64,000 bases of DNA, from the NCBI GenBank assembly GCA_028275345.1, contig JAPWUV010000007.1, positions 165,019-229,018 on the forward strand, given 5' to 3'. Shown here piece after piece: positions 51,393-59,692 of the stretch; the stretch's first letter is position 1, and every line of letters begins with the position of its first letter. The position numbers and the translations under genes were made by a program. The stretch is from a bacterium. Its GTDB lineage: Bacteria; Zhuqueibacterota; Zhuqueibacteria; Oleimicrobiales; Geothermoviventaceae. Below the pieces are notes generated by a model. That model worked only from the letters and a program-made list of their open reading frames with translations. It did no database searches and had not been told where the DNA came from.

Positions 51393-52296
51393 ACCTTTCG
51401 CGCGGGTGGAAGTGGCGGTAGACTTCCTTGACATATTCCCGATCCAGGTGGGTATAGATCTGCGTGGTGGAGATGTCCGCATGCCCGAGCATCTCCTGCA
51501 CGGCGCGCAGGTCTGCTCCCCCTTGGATCAAGTGCGTCGCGAACGAATGGCGCAGCGTGTGAGGGCCGATGGGCTTGCGGATCCCCGCCATTGCGGCGTA
51601 GCGGCGGATCTCCTTCCACACGAGGATGCGCGAAATGGGGCGACCCCGCGCACCAAGGAACACCACCCCGCGGGATAGCCGGGGACGGGCCAGCATCGGC
51701 CGGACCTCTGCCAAGTATCTCTGGGTCCAGTAGATGGCCTCCTCGCCGATGGGCACCAGCCGCTCCTTGGAGCCTTTACCCAGCACCCGGACGAATCCCT
51801 CGTCGAAAAACAGGTCCTGCAGCCGGAGCGCACACAGCTCGGAGACACGGACCCCCGTGCCGTAGAGGAACTCGAGGATGGCCCGGTCCCGAATGCCGAG
51901 AGGATTGGACAGATCGGGTTGCTCCAGAAGCTGCTCGACCTCGTGGATCTCGAGGACGGTGGGAAGAATCTGGTGGCGCTTGGGGCGCTGGAGGTTTTCC
52001 GTCGGGTCCATCGCAAGCAATCCCTCAGATACGAGGAAGCGGTGGAACGTACGCACGGCCGAGAGACAGCGGGCGACGGAGGTGCTCGCCAGGCCCGATC
52101 GTCGCAGCTCCGAAACGAACTCCAGCATCAGCTCCGGCTCGGCTTTGGCAGGAGTGAAGAGCTTCCGTCGCCTCGAGAATTCCGCGTACTTGGCGAGGTC
52201 GCGACCGTACGCCTCGATGGTGTTGGGCGAGAGATTCCTTTCCACCCGGAGATGGTCCAGAAAACGAGAGATCAGGGATTGAAGCTGGCCCGCCAC
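51379..52296 (-). CDS. xerD: Tyrosine recombinase XerC/XerD
   Basis: 305 residues. SAM-like N-domain (about 5-90) and catalytic domain with the full set Arg150, Lys174, His246, Arg249, His272 and Tyr281 (GTGVRVSELC, GKGSKER, HTLRHSFATHLI, LGHADISTTQIYTHL). It resolves chromosome dimers at dif sites with its paralogue. I cannot separate XerC from XerD with certainty. It lies in a housekeeping operon rather than beside an element, which argues against an integrase. GTG start at 52296 after AGGAG. Confidence 0.93.
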   Translation of the reverse strand: MAGQLQSLISRFLDHLRVERNLSPNTIEAYGRDLAKYAEFSRRRKLFTPAKAEPELMLEFVSELRRSGLASTSVARCLSAVRTFHRFLVSEGLLAMDPTENLQRPKRHQILPTVLEIHEVEQLLEQPDLSNPLGIRDRAILEFLYGTGVRVSELCALRLQDLFFDEGFVRVLGKGSKERLVPIGEEAIYWTQRYLAEVRPMLARPRLSRGVVFLGARGRPISRILVWKEIRRYAAMAGIRKPIGPHTLRHSFATHLIQGGADLRAVQEMLGHADISTTQIYTHLDREYVKEVYRHFHPRERYGDV

Positions 52297-52305
52297 CGCT
52301 TCTCC

Positions 52306-53016
52306 TCACCGGAGCTTCTGAGGACCGGGACAAGCCTTAACGCACAGGCCGCAGATGTGGAGGCCCAGGTTCCTCTTGCGGGCGAAGCTATCCAGAAGCC
52401 GGAAGCAGTCCTCGTATTTCCACTCGCTGGGGGTTTCTCCCAGAGCGCCAACCGGGCATGCGGGAAGGCAAGCCCGGCATTCCCCGCATCCGAAGGGGAG
52501 GGGTTGGCCTTGCGGCAAGGGCATGGAGGTGAGCACCGTTACGAGGCGCACCTGCGCGCCGTACTGCGGGGTGACGAGGAGGTTGTTCCGACCGATCCAG
52601 CCGAGGCCGCTGGCCGCGGCAACATGGCGATGGCTGAGATGACCAATCTGCTTCTGCCAGTCGATGGTCTGGCTTGCGGCGATGGGCAGAGCCCGGTAGC
52701 CCCGCTCTTGAATTGCGTCGGCCAGTAGGAATGCGATCTTGTCGAGCTGAACGTTGGCCTGCCGGTAATGCCATTTGTAGATCAAGTTTGGGCCGTCCTC
52801 CAACCCGTCGAGCACAGCGCGCGACAGGCGAACCGCCAGGGAGATGGCGTGGGTCAACCCTGCCCTCTCTTGCGGCGTGAGGTGCACCGGCCGATCCACT
52901 CGTTCCAGCGACGTGCTGCCCACCAGCGCGGCGCCCAGCGCTCGCGCCGTCGCTTGAAGCCACTGCCAGTTCGCGTCGATGGGGTCTTGAGCTTCCGTGG
53001 GGATATCAGGTCTCAT
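52306..53016 (-). CDS. Double-4Fe-4S QueG-like protein
   Basis: 236 residues, soluble. The C-terminal ferredoxin-like part has CGECRACLPACP (about 177-188) and CGLCVKACP (about 222-230) plus another Cys, enough for two 4Fe-4S clusters. The upstream core (SQTIDWQKQIGHLSHRHVAAASGLGWIGRNNLLVTPQYGAQVRLVTV) matches epoxyqueuosine reductase and its paralogues, including the GLGWIGRN block. It is much shorter than QueG (about 350) and has no C-terminal HEAT part, so it is probably a paralogue of unknown substrate. It overlaps the upstream gene by 11 nt and lies 9 nt before xerD. Confidence 0.85.
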   Translation of the reverse strand: MRPDIPTEAQDPIDANWQWLQATARALGAALVGSTSLERVDRPVHLTPQERAGLTHAISLAVRLSRAVLDGLEDGPNLIYKWHYRQANVQLDKIAFLLADAIQERGYRALPIAASQTIDWQKQIGHLSHRHVAAASGLGWIGRNNLLVTPQYGAQVRLVTVLTSMPLPQGQPLPFGCGECRACLPACPVGALGETPSEWKYEDCFRLLDSFARKRNLGLHICGLCVKACPGPQKLR

Positions 53017-53449
53017 TGGCGGAAGGGAGGACTCCTTCGACTAAGGAAAGGGCGATCCCCGACAGCATCACTTCCGGCCCCAGGCGAGTGAAGTCGCCGG
53101 ACAGGGCGCTACTGTCCACATTGGCGTAGAGATTACAAGCCGCTTCGCGCTCGATGATGAGGCCAGAGAGCCGCCCCTGGTGTTCGGCCACGAAGGTGAC
53201 CTCCCCGAGCGACTCGCTCACTACGTAGGCCGTGCACCGATGAAGTTGCAGGTGCGAGGTCGGCGTGTAGACGCTGATGAGGCAACCGCTTTCTTCGCCC
53301 ATCGGGATCTCCGGGTAGATCTCGAGCGCCAAGTACCGGCCCTGCCTGGGATTTTCCAGCACCAGACGGTAGGCGTTGGCTTCTTTCGTGTAGGGGACGC
53401 GGAGCACCTCGGCGATCCGCTGAATATCTTTCTCGCTAATCACCTTCAT
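53006..53449 (-). CDS. Conserved-looking small protein of unknown function
   Basis: 147 residues, soluble, mixed alpha/beta: an opening helix (SEKDIQRIAEVL), then strands (RYLALEIYPEIP, SGCLISVYTPTSHLQLHRCTAYVVSE, EVTFVAEHQGRLSGLIIE) and a closing helix. No family is recognised. The ATG at 53449 follows GGGAGACTCCCC. Its end overlaps the QueG-like gene by 11 nt, making it the first gene of a five-gene operon and suggesting a functional link to the Fe-S protein. Confidence 0.7.
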   Translation of the reverse strand: MKVISEKDIQRIAEVLRVPYTKEANAYRLVLENPRQGRYLALEIYPEIPMGEESGCLISVYTPTSHLQLHRCTAYVVSESLGEVTFVAEHQGRLSGLIIEREAACNLYANVDSSALSGDFTRLGPEVMLSGIALSLVEGVLPSANET

Positions 53450-53558
53450 GGGGAGTCTCCCTGCTCGCCCTTTGCCGGGCTTGTCCCGCGGGAAGGCGCC
53501 CAGCCTTCCGAACGGATGTGCGGGCTATTGGGTTTCCCGACCTTCCCGCAGGCCCATA

Positions 53559-53591
53559 CGCGAAACCCCGATGAGTCATCGGGGTTTCGCG
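53559..53591 (-). terminator. Perfect palindromic hairpin after the cold-shock gene
   Basis: CGCGAAACCCCGATGA (53559-53574), a single G, then its exact complement (53576-53591): a 16-bp stem 24 nt past the cold-shock stop codon. Being palindromic, it works in either direction. No T-run follows, so it may terminate weakly or block 3' exonucleases. A second hairpin (GGAAGGC gccca GCCTTCC, 53491-53509) lies further downstream. Confidence 0.6.
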
Positions 53592-53615
53592 CGGCTACTG
53601 TATGGTCAGCCTCGA

Positions 53616-53816
53616 TTAGAGCTTTCGCACCCGGGTGGCCTGCAAGCCCTTCTCGCCGACCACGTAGTCGAACTCGACTTCCTGTCCCTCCTGCAGGGTC
53701 TTGAAGCCCTCCTCTTCGATGGCGGAGTAGTGGACGAACACGTCCTCACCGTTCTCCTGCTGGATGAAGCCGTAGCCCTTCTGCTCGTTGAACCACTTCA
53801 CGCGTCCTCTCGGCAT
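53616..53816 (-). CDS. Cold-shock domain protein (CspA family)
   Basis: 66 residues, a single OB-fold RNA/DNA chaperone. RNP1 KGYGFI and RNP2 DVFVHYS supply the aromatic nucleic-acid surface; the opening [10 protein letters not shown] is diagnostic. ATG 53816 is preceded by GGAGGCGGGAAGG, which favours it over the upstream in-frame ATG. It has its own near-consensus promoter (53939-53967), giving a leader of about 116 nt, as in cold-regulated csp mRNAs. It ends in a strong hairpin. Confidence 0.97.
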   Translation of the reverse strand: MPRGRVKWFNEQKGYGFIQQENGEDVFVHYSAIEEEGFKTLQEGQEVEFDYVVGEKGLQATRVRKL

Positions 53817-53834
53817 ACCTTCCCGCCTCCACAT

Positions 53835-54597
53835 CTGCCGCCGGCGCTGGCTCGTCTCAGTTTCATAGACAACTCCTCTCTGCTCACATGAACGAAGGCG
53901 GACGAGCGCGCCCGCGATCCCGTCTATGAAACCGCGCCAATATACGGAGAGGCCCCGCGTTTGTCAAGAGGTATTTCTCCGAATTGCCCGCCCGCGGTCC
54001 GGAACGGACTGTCCAGGAAGAGGCAGTCCCCATCTGGGTCGTACCGAGCGAATGCTCTCCCAACCCTCCACCTCGGGACCTGAGGCAGAAGCTGGTCCAT
54101 CCGGTTGCGATTAACCCGGCCTCCCCTGGCGGACGCGAGATGCCGATGCGGCCGGAACAGGGAGGGAGGAAGGCGGATTCGAGCATCGGGCCGCGGCTCT
54201 CTTCCCACACGATGCACGAGCTTTGGGCTGTGCGGGGCTCCCGGCGAAGGCTGCGGGGCTCTGCGACTCCCTTCCGCCGGTGCAGAATGACATGGGCTTG
54301 GCGTCCCGCCGTGAGCCCCCGCTGCCTCCCGGGTCGTAGGGCTAATTCGCGATCGGCAGACGTCGGCGGCGCTTGTTCCCGGCTCTCGGATCCGCACGTC
54401 GGTTTTCGCGGCTTGGTCCGCCTGGGGGCTCAGAAGCAGGCGGGGGAAGTCCGACCGATCCGCGGATCCGGGCCGGCGCCGTCTGGGCCCTGGCGGCCCG
54501 AAGAGCGACGCAGGCCCTCGTTCCCTCCGAGCGCCTCCAGCAGCTTGGAAACCGCGGTACGAGCTCCGTTCCCCGTGCCGGGCTGAGGGCGGAATGG
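53835..54597. other. Cold-shock leader/promoter region and gene-free stretch
   Basis: The part 53817-53932 is the predicted cold-shock mRNA leader, with its promoter at 53939-53967. From about 53990 to 54597 I see no gene on either strand; open frames are arginine/proline/serine-rich. It borders the GH28 gene's end. Confidence 0.5.
53939..53967 (-). promoter_or_regulatory. Near-consensus promoter of the cold-shock gene
   Basis: On the minus strand: TTGACA (53962-53967), exactly 17 nt, TATATT (53939-53944). The expected start is near 53932, about 116 nt before the ATG. Confidence 0.85.
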
Positions 54598-56169
54598 TCA
54601 GCGGTTTTCGGGAGGCAGCAGATTGTCCATCAAGAGTACCGCATCTTTCGGCACGTCGGGTCCCGCGAGTAGGGGCTTCGCAGCGCGGCGCAAGTCGTTC
54701 TCAGTGAGGACGATGTCCGCGCAGCGGCTGCCATCCAGCTTGAGGAAAACCCCGACCCCCTCCGGCGCGAGACAATCCCGGATTCTTGCGGCGGAGAGGC
54801 CGGAAAACCACAGGAGGGGAGAATCCCCTGTTGGAGCCGCGGCGGAAACTCCGTCCATCACCAGGCCTTCCGCATCCCACGCTACGAGAGCCGGGCGAGC
54901 ATCGGCGCCGTCCAATTCCAGCTGCACGTTCTCAAGCGTCAGGTTGCGGACGTGGCGGAGGAAAAGGCCGTACGCCGGGAGTACCCCGAACATCGTGTGC
55001 TCCGGATACTTCGCCTCATTTTCGGGTATGGACCGCGTTACGTGGGCTGGGCCACCTCCGCCCGGGAAGTGGACGCGGATATCCCGTAGGATCACGTTCT
55101 CAACCCTGTGCCCGGGAATGCCTGTGATTGAGCAACCGGTGTAATCCCGTGCGACGGCGACTACCTTGCTGATCAGCACATCGCGCAGGGCGCCTACCTT
55201 GGGTTTCGGCTCATCCGGCTTGTACGGCCTGGCTCGGTTCCCCAAGCGGACGAAGATGGGGCAGCCCACGCCGTCCATCACGAGATTCGTGGCGATCAGG
55301 CGCTCGAGCGTGCCCCCGTCCACCTCCTCCAGCGCCAGGCCCGAAAGCCTGGTGTCGGAAATGGCGCAGTTGCTGATCACGATGTTCTGAAAGCCTCCGT
55401 TGCTCTCGGTGCCCAGCTTGATGGCGTTGCAGTCGCTACTCAGGACGCAGTTCGTGATCGTGACATCGCGACACGGCCGCCCTGAGGTGGCCTTCAGGAC
55501 GATGGCATCGTCGCCGCTGGAGATTTCGCAATCGGAGATCCGCACCCTGCAGCAACTGTCGATATCGATGCCGTCGTTGTTTCGGTTGGCCTTGCTGTGG
55601 ACGCGGATGGCGTGGATGACTACATCCTCGCAAGCCAAGTAATGCTGGATCCACATGGGCGAGTCACGGAAGGTGACCCCCTCCACGGTCACATGGCGGC
55701 ATTCGATAAAGCGCACGAGGTAGGGGCGGGCTTTGTAGGGACCGGCGAAGGCTTTTCCTTGGCCGTCGATTACGCCGCTTCCGCGAATGGCGATTCCTTC
55801 GGCCTTTTCGGCGTAGATCAGGCTGCGCTCCGTGTAGTTGTCCGCGTATGAGCGATATCCCGGGATGTGGGAGGGATAGTCCTGCAGCTGGGTGCTGCCG
55901 ACAAGCACCGCGCCCGGCTCGAGGTACAAAGTCACCTGGCTTCGGAGGACGATCGTCCCCGTCCGAAAAGTACCTGCAGGGATGCGCACAATCCCTCCGC
56001 CGCCGGTCGCGCATGCGTCGATAGCGCGTTGAATGGCCCGCGTGTTGAGCGTCAGATTGTCGCCCACCGCGCCGAATCGGGTTACGTCGTACTCAGCGGC
56101 TGGCGACGGATGGGCGACAGGCCCACTGAGGAGGAGAGCCAGGAAAAGCGAAGTCGAATGGAGCCTCAT
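54598..56169 (-). CDS. Secreted GH28-family pectin/galacturonan hydrolase-like protein
   Basis: 523 residues. Signal peptide (to about SPAAE, 26), then a right-handed parallel beta-helix typical of polygalacturonases: YDVTRFGAVGDN...NTRAIQRAIDAC at the start. Catalytic-type motifs are NNDGIDIDSC (Asp199/Asp202) and SGDDAIVLK (Asp220-Asp221). The usual GHG histidine block is not obvious (SSDCNAIKLGTESNGGF instead), as in several GH28 side branches. Substrate may be galacturonan, rhamnogalacturonan or another uronate polymer. ATG 56169 follows AGGAGAAGGG. It lies downstream of the lyase and sulfatase genes on the same strand. Confidence 0.9.
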   Translation of the reverse strand: MRLHSTSLFLALLLSGPVAHPSPAAEYDVTRFGAVGDNLTLNTRAIQRAIDACATGGGGIVRIPAGTFRTGTIVLRSQVTLYLEPGAVLVGSTQLQDYPSHIPGYRSYADNYTERSLIYAEKAEGIAIRGSGVIDGQGKAFAGPYKARPYLVRFIECRHVTVEGVTFRDSPMWIQHYLACEDVVIHAIRVHSKANRNNDGIDIDSCCRVRISDCEISSGDDAIVLKATSGRPCRDVTITNCVLSSDCNAIKLGTESNGGFQNIVISNCAISDTRLSGLALEEVDGGTLERLIATNLVMDGVGCPIFVRLGNRARPYKPDEPKPKVGALRDVLISKVVAVARDYTGCSITGIPGHRVENVILRDIRVHFPGGGGPAHVTRSIPENEAKYPEHTMFGVLPAYGLFLRHVRNLTLENVQLELDGADARPALVAWDAEGLVMDGVSAAAPTGDSPLLWFSGLSAARIRDCLAPEGVGVFLKLDGSRCADIVLTENDLRRAAKPLLAGPDVPKDAVLLMDNLLPPENR

Positions 56170-56532
56170 GACCCTTCTCCTGGCAGAACGGTGAAGTGGA
56201 GGCTTCGATGCGAAGACCTTGCCGACGAACGCCCGCTTCGCCGAGCAGGCCTGGCGGGACCTCGGCATTGGCCCTCGCGGACCTTGGTTCGGGCTCGGCC
56301 TCGGGAATGGCCTTCCTCACCTTTGGGCGTCCCGCAAATGGCCGCACTTGCGTTGGTACGAACTCTTGCGCATGGCTACGGTCCGGCTTGGATGAGCGAA
56401 TCCCGGTCCGGCGCCGTCGCGACCTTTCTTCCGCGGATGCAGCAGGGGATTGGGCGCTGACCCCTTGACTGACGGCAGGCGGAAATGCGGGCGGACCCTT
56501 GCCTTAGCTTGCTTCAAGGGATCCCCGCTCGA
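56170..56532. other. Gap between GH28 and lyase genes
   Basis: No gene, repeat or clear promoter seen. Both flanking genes are on the minus strand, so it probably carries the GH28 promoter or an unprocessed operon spacer. Confidence 0.4.
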
Positions 56533-57747
56533 TCATTGCTCCGGCGCAGCAGCTGCTCGTGACCGGATGACTAACTCGAGCAGAGGGTAGATTGCGTCTG
56601 CGGCGCGGGGGAGCTCCAGGTAGTGCCGGAGAAGATCCTCGCGCCCGAGGTCGAGTCCCGCCAGCGCCATGAAGATCCGCTGTTCCGGGTGGAACGGTGT
56701 GATCTGCTGGCGGTGCCACTCTGCGGGACGGAGGACAAAGGGAAGTACGAACTCGATGCCTCTGACGACAGACCCAGCGCCAGGAGGGGCGAAAGCATAC
56801 AGATCCTCGCCCCAGGTGCGAGCGATGCGGCAGATGACCGTGAAGCCGTCCATGTTCATCGCAGAGTACGAGAGGGAGCGGGTACGAGCCAGCTCCCGGG
56901 GACAAGTGCCGTCCGGTTGGATTTGGATGGGCACCAGATGGTTGCGGAAATGCTCGCATCCGGCGCGGACGGCCGTGGAATCTCCGAGGTAGCTGGCAAT
57001 GGCCATCATCTGAGCCGTCCACCAGGTGGCGTGGTTGTTCGTCGCCGCCTTTTCTTTCATCCCGTTGTTGCTTGTGGTAAGCCACTGCAGGTATCTCCTG
57101 AACCAATCCTGAATAGCCCGTTGTTCCGCGGCAGGCCAGTCGATCCAGTCACGCATGAGGGCGAGTCCCTGCAGCAGCCAGATGAACTCCTTGCCATCGA
57201 TGATTCCCGCCGGGCGACCGGTGGATCGGCCAGGGACGGCCTGGGCATATTCCAGGTGCGGGTTCATGCGGGTTCGCGGATCCACGAACCAGACCCTCAC
57301 CAGCTCGGCGGCTCGCTTCGCACAGGCGGTGTCGCCGAGCACGTACCAGGCAGTGGCCAGCGTCAGCACCGTGTTGGAGAGATCGTTGAGCGCCGTCTCG
57401 TGAGCCAGGAAGCGATTCCGATTCACCTCCCCGTCCCGGCGGATGTAGGGCCCATCGGGGTTGCTCGGATCCGGCCACCAGTAGGGGGCTTCGCTGTAGT
57501 AATCGTGCGGATCCCCACTCGGGGCTTTGGAGGGGGCAAACGTCACGCTCCAGGGGCCCAGTTTCATGGCCTCGCCCGCTCGGGCGCGGATGAGCTGCAG
57601 GAGCTCAACCATGTCCGGGTCCTTCGCCGCGAGCTTGCGGATAGACTTCGCTTCTTCCGCTCGCAGCAGGAGGTAGGCATTTTCGTGAGCCATCGAAGGG
57701 CTCGTCCACAGAAGAGCCAGCCAGGCCAGCGTCAGTGTGCGCGCCAT
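56533..57747 (-). CDS. Secreted alginate-lyase-superfamily protein
   Basis: 404 residues. Signal peptide MARTLTLAWLALLWTSPSMA, then an (alpha/alpha) toroid of the alginate-lyase family (PF05426-like; PL5/PL38 type): SGDPHDYYSEAPYWWPDPSNP near 77, RFLAHETALNDLSN, then TNNHATWW (about 236-243) with the Asn-His catalytic pair, and a late SLSYSAMNMDGF block. It should cleave a uronic-acid polysaccharide (alginate, glucuronan or similar) by beta-elimination. The ribosome site is AAGGGAGAA. It starts 27 nt after the sulfatase stop, so the two are co-transcribed and likely act on one substrate. Confidence 0.9.
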   Translation of the reverse strand: MARTLTLAWLALLWTSPSMAHENAYLLLRAEEAKSIRKLAAKDPDMVELLQLIRARAGEAMKLGPWSVTFAPSKAPSGDPHDYYSEAPYWWPDPSNPDGPYIRRDGEVNRNRFLAHETALNDLSNTVLTLATAWYVLGDTACAKRAAELVRVWFVDPRTRMNPHLEYAQAVPGRSTGRPAGIIDGKEFIWLLQGLALMRDWIDWPAAEQRAIQDWFRRYLQWLTTSNNGMKEKAATNNHATWWTAQMMAIASYLGDSTAVRAGCEHFRNHLVPIQIQPDGTCPRELARTRSLSYSAMNMDGFTVICRIARTWGEDLYAFAPPGAGSVVRGIEFVLPFVLRPAEWHRQQITPFHPEQRIFMALAGLDLGREDLLRHYLELPRAADAIYPLLELVIRSRAAAAPEQ

Positions 57748-57774
57748 GCGGTTCTCCCTTCGCTTCTCGATGGA

Positions 57775-59307
57775 TCACAACGGCAGGCGGTCATTCACGG
57801 TTTCTTGCCACCGGCGGATCCTGTCCGTGAGGCGAGCGACGATGTCCGCCACTTGCGGCTCGCCGAACAAATTCGTGGTTTCCCATGGATCTCTGTTCAG
57901 GTCGAATAGCTGCGACTTGTCCAGGTCGCTCAGGCACAATTTCCAGTTGTCGGGGGTAATGACGGTTCGAATGGAAGCCCCGAAAGCGCGCTGTACTTCT
58001 TCCTCGGGTGCGCCGAGGAGGTTCGGAAGTGGCTCTCCGTAACGAAGAGGCGGATTCCACTCGATAAAAACCTCCTTCGGGCTTGGCTTCCCGGCAAGGA
58101 CCCTCGGCAGCAGGCTTTCGCCGGGGAAACGTTGATCCTGGCGCCTTCCGAGCAAATGGAGGAGCGTCGGCACGAGGTCGATATGGCTTACGGGCTCGCG
58201 CACCAATACCCGCTTCCGCGTCAGGGAGGGGTAGCGGATGAGCCACGGTACCCGCACGGATTCGTTGTACATTACGGTCTTGGCGAGAAGCCTGTGGGCG
58301 CCCATCATGTCGCCGTGGTCACTGGTGTACACAACGATGGTGTTGTCTTCGAGCCCGAGGCGATCGAGCGTACGGAGGATAGCCCCTACGCTCCGGTCCA
58401 CCTGGCTGGCGAGGCCCCAGTAGTTAGCGATGAGTCGCCGCCAACCGGACTCCGTGCTGAGGTCGTGGCCCTCGAAGCCGAACTGGGCATATTGCGCGCG
58501 GAGCAGTCGGTAACGCAGGGGTTCGTTCTCCTCCAACGGATCGTCGAAGTTTTCCGGCAGCACGATCTCGTCGAGGCGATGCTCGTCGTTGAGCGGGCCG
58601 TTGAAAGGCATGTGAGGTTCGAGGAAGTTGACGTACAGGATGAACGGTTCCCGCCGATGCCGCTCCAGGAACTCGCACGCCTTGCGTTCCAGGAAGCGCG
58701 TCTTGGAATGCTCCAGCGGGAGCCGAGATACGTAGCGGCGGCTGAACGTGCCGCGCCCGGTGTCCGGGGAGTAACCGAGCTCCCTCAGGAAATGCCAGTA
58801 GGAGCTCTTGGCGTTCCGGTCTTTGCCCTCGCTGTAGAACCTCCCGTATTCGTCCTCGATGCTAACCCACTCTTCAAATCCGTGCTGAGGGAAGATCTCG
58901 TCGCCCAGATGCCACTTCCCGAAGTAGCCGGTGCGGTAATCTGGGTCGTTGAGGATTTCCGGCAGACAGGGTGTTTGCGGCGAAAGGGGAATGTTGTTCT
59001 CCGTGCACCCGGTCTGATGCGGCCATAGCCCGGTCATCACTGTGGATCGGGATGGCGTGCAGACAGGCTGACTCACGTAGGCATTGAGGAAGACCACGGA
59101 TTGCGAGGCCAGCTTGTTGAGATTCGGAGCGTGGATGCGTCCGTTTCCGTAAACCCGCATCGTGTCGGCGCGCTGCTCGTCCGTCCAGAGGAAAAGCAGA
59201 TTCGGCTTGTCGCGTCTCGGTCTCAGACCGAGCACGGCAGGGAAGGCCAGGGTGGAGGTGGTGCTGAGGAACTCGCGCCTCGACCAGTTTTCCCCTGTGG
59301 ACGCCAT
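57775..59307 (-). CDS. Tat-exported sulfatase
   Basis: 510 residues. Tat signal NWSRREFLSTTSTLAFPAVLG (about 7-27). Sulfatase S1 motif VCTPSRSTVMTG holds Cys83, the residue converted to formylglycine (type CxPSR). FLWTDEQRADTMRVYG gives metal ligands. GYFGKWHLG and VYTSDHGDMMGAH are further conserved blocks. It removes sulfate esters from a polysaccharide outside the cytoplasm. The maturase (anSME or FGE) is not in the window. The ATG at 59307 follows AGGAGGTACC. Its own promoter is predicted at 59355-59383. It is the first gene of sulfatase - lyase, with GH28 downstream. Confidence 0.95.
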   Translation of the reverse strand: MASTGENWSRREFLSTTSTLAFPAVLGLRPRRDKPNLLFLWTDEQRADTMRVYGNGRIHAPNLNKLASQSVVFLNAYVSQPVCTPSRSTVMTGLWPHQTGCTENNIPLSPQTPCLPEILNDPDYRTGYFGKWHLGDEIFPQHGFEEWVSIEDEYGRFYSEGKDRNAKSSYWHFLRELGYSPDTGRGTFSRRYVSRLPLEHSKTRFLERKACEFLERHRREPFILYVNFLEPHMPFNGPLNDEHRLDEIVLPENFDDPLEENEPLRYRLLRAQYAQFGFEGHDLSTESGWRRLIANYWGLASQVDRSVGAILRTLDRLGLEDNTIVVYTSDHGDMMGAHRLLAKTVMYNESVRVPWLIRYPSLTRKRVLVREPVSHIDLVPTLLHLLGRRQDQRFPGESLLPRVLAGKPSPKEVFIEWNPPLRYGEPLPNLLGAPEEEVQRAFGASIRTVITPDNWKLCLSDLDKSQLFDLNRDPWETTNLFGEPQVADIVARLTDRIRRWQETVNDRLPL

Positions 59308-59354
59308 GGGTACCTCCTGGTGTAGCCGCCAATGAATTGGCCCTCGCATATCGG

Positions 59355-59383
59355 AAACTAGGCAATGACCGCCGGATTGTCAA
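59355..59383 (-). promoter_or_regulatory. Promoter of the sulfatase unit
   Basis: On the minus strand TTGACA (59378-59383), 17-nt spacer, TAGTTT (59355-59360): perfect -35, weaker -10. Start expected near 59348, about 40 nt before the sulfatase ATG. Confidence 0.6.
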
Positions 59384-59626
59384 TGGCAACGGCAAACGCC
59401 GGGATCAGCGGCCCGGCATGGTGGATCGATGCCATTGGAGGAATCTGGATGCGGTTCGGTGGGTTAGGCGAGGACTTCCCCCGATTGTTCCGAATCCCGG
59501 TACGGCGTCAACCCTGCATATTCGCCGGTTGGCGAGTTGATCCCATTGGATCAGCTCGCGGAGCCGGAGCAGAGGAGGGCGCGGAACGGTGCGCAGGTCA
59601 CTTTCGGTCCCGTGACCGATTTCCCC

Positions 59627-59655
59627 TTGACTTTCCGAGCAGTGGATGTTAAATT
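59627..59655 (+). promoter_or_regulatory. Promoter of the TetR-family gene
   Basis: TTGACT (59627-59632), 17-nt spacer, TAAATT (59650-59655). Start expected near 59662, inside the palindrome listed at 59654-59671. Confidence 0.7.
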
Positions 59656-59671
59656 CGACTCCTCAGTCGAA
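59654..59671. promoter_or_regulatory. Palindromic operator over the TetR-gene start site
   Basis: TTCGACT cctc AGTCGAA: perfect 7-bp arms, overlapping the end of the -10 and the expected start point. A further GAGTCG half site (59683-59688) lies just before the start codon. Likely the autoregulatory site of the adjacent repressor. Confidence 0.65.
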
Positions 59672-59692
59672 AACAAACTAGTGAGTCGAGTA

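Larger units (their letters stand above)
59308..59692. other. Divergent control region between sulfatase and TetR genes
   Basis: Holds a minus-strand promoter for the sulfatase (59355-59383) and a plus-strand promoter with operator for the tetR-like gene (59627-59671). Nothing else is recognised. Confidence 0.6.

Noticed and set aside
51379..52296. The tyrosine recombinase as sign of an integrated element
   Set aside because: It is in a compact housekeeping operon with birA and coaX. No att-like repeats, tRNA or phage genes are near. It fits XerC/D.
54598..56169. Calling the GH28-like gene a polygalacturonase outright
   Set aside because: The GHG histidine block is not clearly present, so only family-level assignment is supported.
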